Shown in pieces: positions 10,524-22,048 of a stretch of 64,000 bases of DNA (position 1 is the stretch's first letter; the number at the start of each line of letters is the position of its first letter). The translations under genes and the position numbers were made by a program. Below the pieces are notes generated by a model. That model had not been told where the DNA came from, did not search any database, and saw only the letters and a list, made by a program, of their open reading frames with translations. Origin of the DNA: Paramecium octaurelia (Eukaryota > Ciliophora > Oligohymenophorea > Peniculida > Parameciidae); assembly GCA_905182995.1 (NCBI GenBank), contig CAJJDP010000085.1:370424-434423 (forward strand), read 5' to 3'.

Positions 10524-13500
10524 ATGAAGCAATTTAATTAATTGAAAAACTTTAACTATTATGTTGCGAGTTATCACATTTTGCTTGAAATGAATTTTAT
10601 TAACTTAAACAAATTATGGTTATATTTGATTCATTTGATCTCAGAATTTTAGATATTTGGAATCATCGTATTAAATTTGAACGAAGAATTACTTTAATTA
10701 CCCATGATGAATATTGATTATGGACTGAACATTATTTCCATTGTTTCAAGGCCATATAAATTAATTGTTCAAGATAACTTTTTTTTATATTCTTACACTG
10801 TTCCACTAGCAGTTCTATCATTATATATAATCCATTAGTTTTTTACTTACTTTTAATTTTCGATCCAATCTTAAAAAAGCCTTATGGAATATGTACTCAA
10901 AAGCAATAATATTAAACTCATTTTTCATGGCTTAAATTTAATATTTATAGCATTATTTGACAAACTATTTTGTATTCCCTGTATCCAATTGGCGTGTTAT
11001 TCGCTCCAAAAAAACATCAATAATGCATCTTTTGGAGCTGTGGAATTTATCAATACGCTGTTTTCAATAATCGCATTAATTCTAGTATTTTGGATTCAAC
11101 TACTCTACTTGATGTTGGTGAAGGAGGCCATCACATTACAACTGTTCAATTTTAAAGTGCTAATATTTTAGGGTTTGGACTACTTTTACACGTTCTTAAT
11201 TTACATTTTCGTAATATTGGATTGTTTGAACTTAGACAACAAGCTACGGAATTACTTGATCTTCGTTTTGTTTATAATTTCAACTGTGCTTAAATTAAAT
11301 TAGTTACTATCAAAGTACCAATATTCCAGTGATATGCAGGATTACTTGATCAATTTGAATGTGGCATTCATCTTGATATCAATAATTTTGATAGGAAATG
11401 ATTTCATTTCAGATAAATAGAATTTAATCATCATAGTAGTGGTTGTCCCATGTTTAGTGATAGCAATAGTGTAAGAAATGAAAAAGAGGATAGATTTTAA
11501 TATGCTTGTCATACTTCCTGAAAATTAATCTACAGACACACTCCAATATTTAATTACAGTATTTTCTTAAAAAGATTAATTGAATTGCATTTAATAATTC
11601 AGTCTCTCATTGTTTGTGTTTCATCACAGAAACAATTGCCAAGACAAATCCTGTTCATGCAAAAAGAAAAATTTAATGGAAAGTGATATTAAATTAAGGT
11701 AACTCTACCTTAAACAACTGATATTGGATTTTGGGAAATCCATAAATAGATTGGCTGATTAGAGTTTGAGAGCATTCTTCTCCTTATTTTACATACAGAG
11801 TCTTATTGCCATAAATCAATCAGTGAAGGCTTATCAACAAACCAACATCTTACTACTTAAATAAAATGTTCATTAAGTCAGTGACTAGCAGAATATCTTC
11901 AGTGAACAAACCAGTTATTCAGTAACAGTTGAAGAGAACTAGAATGTGTATAAGAAGAAGAGCAACTCAGATATGATCCATAGACTTGAAAAGATCTCCT
12001 TGAACTAAATCAGCTATATTAATCTCATCAAACTAAGCATTATTTTGGAGATAGCCAAATAAAATTTAATTTCAAGCTTTAGTTTTGGAAATGTAGTCTA
12101 AAAAACTTAATTAAGCTAAAGTGTACAATTGTTTATGAAGGTTGAAGAGCAGCATCAGCAATTAAAACAGAATATTATAAATATAATCAACAGGAAGAAA
12201 GATATCTTTATGGTAATGTCATCAACTACAAAATTGAATCCTGAAAGATTCCTGCATTAATGTTTAGATTTGATAAGAAAAATCAACTTTATGGAAAATG
12301 AGTTATAGCATTTGTTTTAAGAATTTCCAAGTAAGAAAATGTAATCTATATATTCATTTTATTGCGCAGAAATTCTGAGCAACTTTCTGCAAGCTTATAG
12401 GATTATCAATTATAATGCAATTTCTGATAATGCCTTAATTAAAATCTAAAAGAACTATTAAGTGGATTTATTAACCACTCAGTTACACTATATGATCTTA
12501 GTAATGGATCATTAAGGAACAGGCTTATAGATAGTTGAAAGATCGCACTAAATGCATAAGTTAGTGGAATATGAGTAGTAGGAGTTTAAAGAAGTAAAAT
12601 CAATACTTTCCCTATTACCAAGAGGATTCTCAACTATCCATAAACATCTTATTGAAGATTTCTTGATTTCTGGTAGATCAAAATTCTTTAGAGAATAGAA
12701 TGTGAATTTAATTTTGCAAAGAGACTCATTCTTAAGTCCTGTGGACTTTTTCTTTGATTTTGACCTTACAAAATTATAAGAATTGACTTTTTAAGTGTTT
12801 TTCTCAGAAACCAATGGTACTAACTCTTATCTGATTCTGAATAATAAAAATTTAATCTTAGGTGTTACAAGAGAATTATGTAAACAATTAAAATTGTAAG
12901 AGTATGAATACGAAAGACTACCAGATTTGTTTTATTTAACTGAGATCCAATAGATAATACCAGAATACTATCAATTAATTGATCAAAGTAAAATTGATAA
13001 AACTTAACCTTTTTCCAATGTCTAAATCGTTTTCAATGATAAAACTCCAACAGGCTTAAAGACACTCTAAACTTATGTAGAGCAAATGAAGAGGAACCCT
13101 GAATTCACCAGATTCTATTATGCAAATATAGTAGTCACAATTAGATTGACTCATTCAATAATCGAAATCAAAACTGTAGTAGAATCAAAGAAATCGATTT
13201 AATAGGAGTCTCTTGATTAGGAGAATTTTGAACAAGAATGTTACGAGTTTATAGAAGAACTGCATATTTAATAGCCTAATTTATTTAATAATGATTTATT
13301 CCCTAAATTGAAGAAGGAACCTGAGATTTAAATTGACTGTTACATTTAAGAAGAAATACCTGAACATATCGATCAAATTGATACTAATAGAGTGTTGTCC
13401 ATATAATAGAGACAACTGCTTTCAGAATCAATTTAGTAATATGATCTAATTAGCCCTGGAAAAAGCAATAGACAATTAATTGATAAAACAACGAGTTTTG

Positions 13501-15618
13501 CAACTCATTAAATAAATTTCAGTTAACAACAAAGATTCTTTTAAAATCAAATCGAAGAAAAAGAAAAGGAGCAATCTCAATCGAATCAATCAGGAGCTGA
13601 AAAGGGATTTGCAAAACTAAATTATGAATAAAACCAATAAAATGCTGAAATCAGAGAAAATTTGAGGTAGCAATTAAATGAAGAAAATTAAACTTCAATT
13701 CACGCCCGAAAACTTAATTTAGATAATGCAGCCTCTAGTACTTTGGGCACCTTTTCCTAAAATTTTTAACTCTTTAAAAAGTACGAATTGCTCCAACAAA
13801 TTGTTTCATCAGTCAAATTTTCAATTATTTTTGACTTAATGATATTCTCTCTTTTAGTTATTTCCTTGATTTCAATTATCTTTGCTATCGTTCTTATCAA
13901 TAATTCAAGTACTGATATTTATAGTGCCTTAAGTTAGTTGCAAATGTTAGAATTCTACACTTCATTCATGAACCCTTGTTATTTATTTTTATCATCATTT
14001 GCTTCAACTTACAATTATAAAAATGGAACCTTTGATCACAATCAAGCATAAAACCTATAATCGTTAATACAATACAATCAATACATCATTAACCAATCCT
14101 TTGTGAATATCAAACAGAGTTATGGCAACCAATCCAAGGGTAATTTACTGTAATAAGACCTATCTACTACTCTTTTGGATTTTCAACACCTAAAAGAGAG
14201 CTAATTTACATCTGAACAAATTTCATTGCGTGAAGCAATCTTTCAAATCATCCAATATCAATATAATTTTTAGACCATATTTATTTAAGAGAATGGACTA
14301 GAGGAAATGATCTAGTAATTAATATCCTATATTGTTAATTTGAATGATATCAATGATTAAATTCTGAACTTAAATACAGAAATCATCACTTATATTAGTG
14401 ATAGTAATCTATTATTATAACACAAGTGGATTGTTCTATGTATTAGATGTACTTATTTAATTCTTTTATTTCAATTATCTGCTTGGCTATTATACATGAA
14501 ACATACACGTAAGTACTCCAAATTGCTAAAATTGTTCTAGAAGGTAGATGTTGTTTGGGTGTTGAGAGATTTGGAAAGATGCAAGGAATTACTTAGTTTA
14601 CTCAATAAGGATTCTAATTTAATGTTTAGATATAAATTTAATATATTTTTGAAGGAAAGATTCTTTAAAAGTGAACTATCTAAAAAACACATTATACAAG
14701 ACAAGATCAAGAGAACAGGATTCATAAAATTGGATACCAAATAAAAACTTTTATTGAGTAGGTTAGGTAGTTTCCTATTTTTCTCATCACTTTTCGGTGT
14801 GTTTTTCATTTTTTCATTTACAATGAATATGCAAGGGATCAATTTTATGGACTACTATCAAATGAAGAGTTAACAATACAACTCAATTGGTGAGCTTGGC
14901 TTATCTCTACCTAAAGCATACAGCTTAAGAGAAGTGTTATATTTTAAAAGTAATAACTTTGATGGATATGAATATATGTCATAAAATCTAACTGATCATT
15001 ATTTACAAATCATACAGAGTAGTTTGGATATAATGAGTAATTACTTATAAACTTACACCTCTCTCGAGAGTAATTATAATGATGAAACTTTATTGTAATT
15101 GAATAATGAAACTTTATGTGAAGATGACAGCATTGCGAAAACCTTTGATTTGCAGCAACAATATTTGTGCAAACAAATCTACGACAATGTCATGGATAGA
15201 GGTCTATCCATTACAATTACTAAAATCAGAGACATCCTTCTAACCGAAATGAACAATTCCCAATCATTCACTTATAGAATCAATCCCCCTTTTAATGAAA
15301 TAGAAATTGGGATCTATTTGAGTGTGATTATTATGAATGTCTTGCAAACTATAAAATCAGGACTCTCAGAATAAGCTGATCAATTAAATATGACCATTTA
15401 GGTAACTCTAGAATCTTATTTAGATTGTTTCTATTATATATTTGGTGTTCACTTTTCTAAAAATAGGGCTAATTCTACTATTTGTTAGAGGCCATTACTT
15501 GAACGAATTTCAAAATGTTAAGAAATTAACCATCTTATTACCATAGGCTGCATTATTCATCGATGACTTATTTGAAAGGCAATTAAGATAGCTGATTGCT
15601 AAGGAAAATCTCGTCTGA
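10524..15618 (+). CDS. Large multi-pass membrane protein, TmcB-like (PAS-containing) family
   Basis: A single frame of nearly 5 kb with one intron near the end (15402-15423, 22 nt) gives 1690 residues, from ATG 10524 to TGA 15616-15618. The first ~330 residues carry many hydrophobic helices with segments such as LNIISIVSRPYKLI. A long cytosolic middle contains a PAS-like stretch (SYLILNNKNLILGVTREL) followed by Gln-rich linker. The C-terminal third has two separated groups of transmembrane segments around a large hydrophilic loop with many N-x-S/T sites. This architecture matches the very large ciliate TmcB/TmcC-like family (named after Dictyostelium tiny macrocysts B), inferred sensory or mechanosensory proteins. 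The family name rests on overall pattern, not alignment. Two other in-frame ATGs lie close downstream (10590, 10723). The first is preferred because the protein-like sequence starts there. Confidence 0.75.
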
Positions 15619-15761
15619 ACAAATAATAATTCGAATATTTAACGAATATTATATTATCTTATTATTAACGTTGGATATTGTCTCGTGACGGAATCAAAGA
15701 ACTAAAACATTTTAAATAAGCTTCTAATATTAAATTGTTTAAATAAAAGTAGATAAAAATG

Positions 15762-15992
15762 TCATTGTTAATGCATAGTCGAATCGTATGACATGTCACA
15801 ATTTGCTATGTTCTAGAGTTTATCTAATTTAATTGGTTCGACATCAACGATCATAGTCGGATGCAATTGATGGACAATTTGATATCTATACATCAATAAT
15901 ATCAAAATCATCAAAACTATTATAGCTCCAGATTATATTATGATAATAGCAAAACACTCCGTCGGTATTTAAGAGCACAAGTCCACTCCCAT
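15762..15992 (-). CDS. Small single-span membrane protein, unknown
   Basis: A 76-residue ORF from ATG 15992-15990 to TGA 15764-15762. Residues about 14-35 form a strongly hydrophobic segment (IIVLMILILLM), followed by a polar tail with the pattern HPTMIVDVEPIKLDKL. It is convergent with the TmcB-like gene, 143 bp away. Small single-span proteins with short N-termini are frequent in ciliates but this one is not recognised. The hydrophobic segment could arise by chance in A+T-rich DNA, so support is moderate. Confidence 0.45.
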
Positions 15993-17903
15993 TCAAAGTT
16001 TCTCAAATTAAAAAAATAATATTATTTTATATAAGCAGCACAATCATTATTTATTAAAACAAACTCTAATAATTGTTGTTTTTTCGATTATTTTGATGAC
16101 TTTATGAAATATATACTTTTTATTATTGTAGCCAAACAATTATTAAAACGAATGTGATGTCAATTATTAATTGAAAAAAAAAGAACGATTAATATAGATA
16201 TCCCAATCTCACATTCTATGAATTGAATAATAATTTTCATATTATTATTAAAATAAAAAAAAATAGAATGTTATAAAAATAATTTATGATGCTAATTAAA
16301 ACATGGACTAACTTGTTTAAACAATGATATACTGCTTTTCTTTGCCATAAAAACTACATTTGAAGATCTTTCCCTTATCAATTAGAACAAAAGACAATAA
16401 GAAGAGTTCATTTTTTCTGTAAACCTATCTTATATTTAAATGTAAAACAAATTTATTATTCAACCTTTTTCAATATAAACATCATATTTGATGATAAAGT
16501 CTTCGTGTTTGTTGAGTTTATTGGATTTTGACAATTAGTTCTTTTTGTGCAAACTTTATAATATAACATATATTCAAAATGGATCACCTGCAAATGATAA
16601 AAGAAATTTGAAAAGTATTTGAGATAGCATAACTAATCTTTTTTGCCCTAAATTGGCATTTTAGTTTCATTTTGATAATTTAGAATATAAGACTTGAAGA
16701 ATACAATTTTTTTACATGCTTGAATTAGACTGTCTTATTGACAGATAACCAACTATCTGTATTTAAAATATTTAGAAATTATATTTTTTCCAAGACTACT
16801 TGGTTATTGAATGTGCATAGAACATAACTTAATTTATTAATTTAAATTTAATCTAATGGTTAAGAATAAGTATATATAATTGATTTAATGTAATATAGAT
16901 GATGTTTTGTTAGAGAATTGTTACTTTAAATATTAATTCATGGTGATTAATTAACATAATTTTCAATTTGTAAGTTGAGATCAAAAATGCCATATTTTAA
17001 ATTTTTCTTGAAAAATGACTTGAATTATATAAATTAAGTTGTTGATCTAATTGAAGAGAAATGGCATAAAAATATTGTTTATTATAATTGTAATTCTAAA
17101 AATATATTTATAATATTAAATTATGTATTTAGAAGGTGGTTTTAATCAACCATTCTACCCCTTACAATTGGCGAATCTCAATAATTTAAGAAAATAAGAT
17201 TTAGTTTATGTTTAAATTGAAACGAAAAGAGGATTATTTACTATAAAAATATGTTAGCGTTGACCAATTTTCGCTGGAAAGTGTTATTTTGTACTATACT
17301 AATAGCAAATAATACTACGAATACTGGATTGGTGAAAGGAATAGAAAGAATTGTCAAAATAATATAAACTGTTAAGCATAAATAGATAAAATATATAATT
17401 TAAAATATACTAGTAAATTTTGCATTCTCAGTCTAAATTCTAACAATATAAAAATTTAATTTAGAAAGTATTTTGAGGGTAAGGCGAGAATAACGCATAT
17501 AATTATGCATCAGGAGTATAGGAGATTAAGATTATCAAATTATCGGAGAGCTTTGGTTGGCAGTTTTTTTTTTGAAAATCAATAATGTTGTTATTTTGTG
17601 ATGTGTTATGTTCTTTTGAAAATGCGATATAATGGGTGGAGGTGGACAAAAGAAGTAAAATTGGAATAAAAGTACGTTAATGGATTTAGGAATTAACAGA
17701 TAGTGGTAAGGCTTATTAGCGAGTAAGTAAATAGTTTTGGAAGACAAAGAAATTTGCATTATTTTATTTAGAATAACCTATTAACTTCATACTTTAGGTA
17801 GAGTGACATATACATTACCGTTTTATTCTGTTTTATACTAATACTTCCTTTGCGATTTAAATATAACTTAACAACCCAAATAAATAATTAATTATTTTTT
17901 TAC
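15993..17903. other. Long A+T-rich stretch with one weak minus-strand candidate
   Basis: Mostly non-coding by composition. A minus-strand candidate from ATG 16570 reads well (MLYYKVCTKRT...) but hits TGA just after a T6 run at 16411-16416. One more base there would continue into a convincing frame (LFLLSFVLIDKGKIF) down to about 16209. The region 17440-17900 is open on the plus strand upstream of the Myb ATG, probably by chance. The Myb promoter should lie within the last few hundred bases. Confidence 0.4.
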
Positions 17904-19019
17904 ATGATCAAGAAGAGGATTAGTAAAGATTAAAAAAATTGTTAAAAATACAATAATTCTAATAAACCTAGGAAATATTGGACTGAAGAGGAGGATAATA
18001 TTTTAAAATCAACAGTTTAGTTGCATGGTTCAGACTGGAAGCTCATTGCTGAGTATTTGGATGGGCGAAATGCCAGTTAATGTGCTTAGAGATGGAAAAG
18101 AGTCAAGCCTGATGATGTAAATTTGAATTTCTATGATCTTTAGGGAGAAAAAAATTAAAAATGGACACCTGAAGAAGACGAAGAAGTTAAGAGGTTAACA
18201 AAAGAGTATAGGTTTGATTGGAAGGTGATTGCTCGTTTTCTCTCAAATAGAACTGGAAGGCAAATCAGAGAACGATACATAAATCATCTAGACCCAAATA
18301 TAAACAACAAGGCATGGAGTTAATAAGAAGATTTAAAAATATGGACCTTATTTAAAATGATTGGATCCAGATGGTCTGAGATGGCAAAGAAACTAAAAGG
18401 AAGACCAGTAAAATTTCGTTTATTATCTTTTTAGGAGAACATGATAAAGAATAGATTTTATGGATATATCAGAAAGAATTATGCCAAGCAAGAAAATCCT
18501 TATTATATAGTACCAAATCAAAGGAGACAACTGACTAAAGAGGATGATCAAGTTGAAATTTTACATAATCAAAATACTCTTGAAACAGGATTTGAAGATA
18601 TTGAACCACAAATCATCCAACAAATTTAATAAAATAAATCAATATAATAATAAGAGGAACTATCTTAATCAGGCGTACATTCCGTCTTGCAATCACTGTA
18701 ATCTGATAAGCACAACTTCAGTGCTATTAGCAATCATCACGATGCCCATTAGTTAGAACACTTTCATAAAATGTTTATAGAATCATCAGAAAATGAGTTT
18801 GCAAAAGGTGATCATCATCCAGTTCATTTTTTATCAAATGAAAGCAATAATCACAGTTATACTAATAGCCATAACCAATTTACTTTCACACCTCGAAGAG
18901 ATGACGAGAATGATAATTTTCTAAATCAATTTTTTTAAGTTGAAGGTTCCTCTGTGCCTGTTGCAATGAGAGCCGACATATTTGAAGAGTTTTCAAAATT
19001 CTCCTAATTGGAGTATTGA
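17904..19019 (+). CDS. R1R2R3-type Myb DNA-binding protein
   Basis: Two exons around intron 18408-18434 (27 nt) encode 362 residues. Three Myb repeats sit near the N-terminus. R1 starts YWTEEED and ends QRWKRV, R2 starts KWTPEEDEEV and ends RERYINHL, and R3 starts AWSQQEDLKIW and ends NRFYGYI. The tryptophan spacing is canonical in R1. The last aromatic position is Tyr in R2 and Phe in R3, as in many Mybs. The C-terminal ~170 residues are Gln/Asn/His-rich with no domain, resembling an activation or interaction region. Three-repeat Mybs are sequence-specific nuclear factors, often in cell-cycle transcription or, for CDC5-like members, splicing. The intron is a multiple of three and contains no in-frame TGA, so retention would insert nine residues inside R3. 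Confidence 0.93.
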
Positions 19020-19245
19020 ATTCCCCAAACAAAGACCATGATTACAAATCGAGTCATTTAAATTATATTTATATTTTTATAGTTAATTCAATTAGTATGA
19101 ATATTACAAAAGTTTTCATAATAAATTTATTTTCGATTCAAATACAATATTGTTTTTCCTGCTGGAATTTAAAATTTCATTTTTGAAATCGCTCTTTACG
19201 ATGGTATTACAAATACTGAAATAATATATTTTAAACTTATTTAAA

Positions 19246-20496
19246 ATGAATTAATCGTAAACATGCTATGATTCAGATTTATTTGTAAATGAATAATTGA
19301 CAGGCTTAACCTGTCCAATAGGTTTGGGAGTTCTTAGGAATCCAGTATTTGATTAGTGTGGTCACGTATTCTGTCATGGATGCATCACGGATTGGCTCAA
19401 AAAATAAAAGCTATGTCCCATCAACAAGCAGCCATTAAATGAAAACTAATTAATTAAAGCAATACCCATTAAAAACATGATTGATGAACTCGAATTGAAA
19501 TAATGTTTGTTGAAGTGTGGTTGGAAGGGAACCTTAGACAAGTATTATACGCACGATGAAAAGGAATGTCCTGAAACATAGTTGCATTGCTCTAACAAAG
19601 ATTGTAATACGGTGATGAAAAGGGCATCTCTTAAACACCATATAGAGTTTGAATGTGAACATTAATAAATTGTGTGCGAAAAGTGTTAATAAAATCTAAT
19701 TCGATCTAATTAGAATCAACATTTAGAGGTTTGTGAAGGCAGAAATATTCAATGTAACGATTGCTAACAGGATATGGTATTTTCGGATTACAATAATCAT
19801 ATGACGATATGTCCTTAAAAGTATTAATTCTATATATTTTAGAAAAATTTAATGTCCGATTGAAGGGTGCAATGAGATAATCAAAGAAGTCAACCTAGAA
19901 TAACATGTATCTAATTTTAAGCACATCCTAATACTTTGTTAATAAATTAAACAATTAAAGGATGAGTTGGCTTTGACCAATAAAAGGTTGGATAGCCAAC
20001 AAATCCCATATTTGGATGGGTGGAGGACATCTTTGTCTAAGACTGTTGAAAGTAGAGAGTGGCTATCAGTGAATTCCATGCACAAAATAAAAGCCCCATT
20101 TAGTTTGCGATTTGAGGCTTTGAATATTAATAAACGACCGAATCAATGGAGAGCAGTGATCGGGGTATCTCAGGATAAGCTAAAGAATAATCATTTATGG
20201 TATAGACAACAAAATGTAATCGAATTTATAATAATATTCAGTCTTTCGTGTGGATATTTGGAGGTTTTAAATGCAGTAGTCAAGCAGAAAAGTATGGTAG
20301 TGAAGTGCAAGATGAGAATTTTCAGGCGAAGATGATATTGAATCAAAAAGGGGAACTCTCTTTTGAGCACTCTGGAAGTGACATGGGTGTTGCATTTGTA
20401 TTGCCAAAAGAAGTCTTCGCGGAGGGCATATATTTGATCGTTTCTATAATTAATCAAGGGGAAATAAGATTGCTGTCATTGGATAGTTTAGTTTGA
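19246..20496 (+). CDS. RING/TRAF-type zinc-finger protein (probable E3 ubiquitin ligase)
   Basis: Three exons (introns 19821-19842, 22 nt; 20216-20241, 26 nt) encode 400 residues. An N-terminal RING-like finger reads LTCPIG, then FDQCGHVFCHGCITDWL, then KLCPINKQPL. It is followed by TRAF-type zinc-finger repeats with regularly spaced Cys and His (CLLKCGWKG, HCSNKDCNTV, VCEKCQQNL, QCNDCQQDM). The C-terminal ~180 residues form a beta-rich domain that suggests a SPRY-like or MATH-like substrate module. In the canonical RING the first motif is CPIC. Here the second Cys is Gly, so one zinc ligand is missing or supplied elsewhere. Known relatives are TRAF-type E3 ligases or adaptors. Ligase activity is inferred and uncertain. 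Confidence 0.85.
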
Positions 20497-20606
20497 TATT
20501 TTCATTCATTATTAAATATGGCAATAATCATATAGCTCTTTGTTATTGGTAATAAGAGTGGCATTCTGTGACTGTCCTTTGAATAATAAAATAAAAATAA
20601 TTATTG

Positions 20607-21979
20607 ATGAAATCGATTACCAATTTATTATCTTCCTTGGTTTCGAAGTAACATACACCATTTGTGCAAAAATTGAATAATTGTTCCATTATGTAGAATA
20701 ACCCGATAATTTTGATGACAGATATATTGTATTTGATCGAATGCTTTGAAGGGTTTGGTCCAGAATGCAATGGAATTTATCTGACAGGGTAAGAATACTT
20801 GCAATAGTTTTTCAAAGCGATCACAAATAAACCATTGAATGGCTTCATTGCTATTAAAATTACCTTAACTATCCATTTAATTCTCTACGAATTCTAAATC
20901 GGAGATTCTATTGCAGATGAAATGGTAAAAGAAGGGTCATCACTTCGCATTCAAGAAAATCAACAATTCAGTAACTTTGTTTAAAACTATCTCATGTATT
21001 TGTTGAAACTAGCATAAAATTTAAAATTGTTTTACGCCTGTAAAATAGGGTAATATCCAATCTTTGATTAAGATCAAACCTACACACAATGTTCAGAGAA
21101 CACAAGAGATCAATAGTTTCAATAGTTTCAAATTTTGAAAAAGAACAACAATTTCAGAGATACCAATTTGCAATACAGAAATTATCAACAAAAGAAGCTG
21201 GAATTGCATATGCAATAACAAACAGGATGCATAACAATAGAATAGAAGATACTCTACCTATTTAAATTGCACAATTTATTGAATCAATGCATTCAGATTT
21301 TGAACATATGCATAAACACACTAAAACAATTGGAAAACCAAGATTCCAAAAACATATTCATTGAGATCAGCTGCGTTCTTTGGAATGATTGCATGGTAAT
21401 GTACAAATTTGCTACATAAGAAGTACTATCATCATCTGATTATTTTAGTTATGCAAACTACTTGATTCTTTTAGATTCATGCCCCTCCAACAATTGCTGT
21501 CCATCCAACAAATATATTGGGTTACCATCAACTCATCCACTCAAATTAAATATTTATATAACAATAGAAAGTATTTTGACTAGTAAAACATTGTTAAATA
21601 ACCTTTTTGGTTCGAAGAAAATAAAAAACTTTCTCAAGAAATTCAAAACAGCATCATTGATAACAAAATGCTACAAATACCAGATTCAACTAGGAATGTA
21701 AATAAAATATCCACCCCTCAAGCATGTTAGAACTAAAAGTCACCGACCAACATTGCTTAACCATTCACTTCAAGAATCGGAAACTCTTAAAACTCCACCA
21801 AAACTACGATCCCTCTCCAGCCCTATTTCATAGCCAATAAAAAGTTATCGCAACAATCCTAACAGTTTGAAACCTAACAACCTGTGAGCACGAGGGCAAA
21901 AAACTTTGTTGGAAGTATATTTTCCGATGAATAATTAACTCTTTCTCCAAGAGAATCTACAAGGTAATAATAACAATGA
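20607..21979 (+). CDS. ANTH-domain protein (AP180/CALM-like clathrin adaptor)
   Basis: Two exons joined over intron 21423-21448 (26 nt) give 448 residues. Skipping the intron would leave an uninterrupted but wrong frame to TGA 21885-21887, so splicing decides the product. The ANTH fold is visible. The helix pair KPLNGFIAIKITLTIHLIL matches the family's ALKALIVIHRLL helix. It is followed by an acidic linker, FSNFVQNYLMYLLKLA (family YxxFVRxYAxYLxxR), and ELCKLLDSFRFMPL near the end. The basic phosphoinositide-binding N-terminal helix typical of AP180 is weak here. The C-terminal 150 residues are Ser/Thr/Gln/Pro-rich, typical of an unstructured clathrin- or AP2-binding tail. Inferred role: endocytic cargo or coat adaptor at the plasma membrane or parasomal sacs. 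Confidence 0.82.
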
Positions 21980-22048
21980 TAATTATTTAAATGATACTTT
22001 ATTTATAGTAACATAGTATTTAATAATATAATTTAACTTAGTTTAAAG

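Noticed and set aside
20543..20770. Minus-strand ORF overlapping the ANTH gene start
   Set aside because: Antisense to a well-supported ANTH domain coding region, so it is a shadow.
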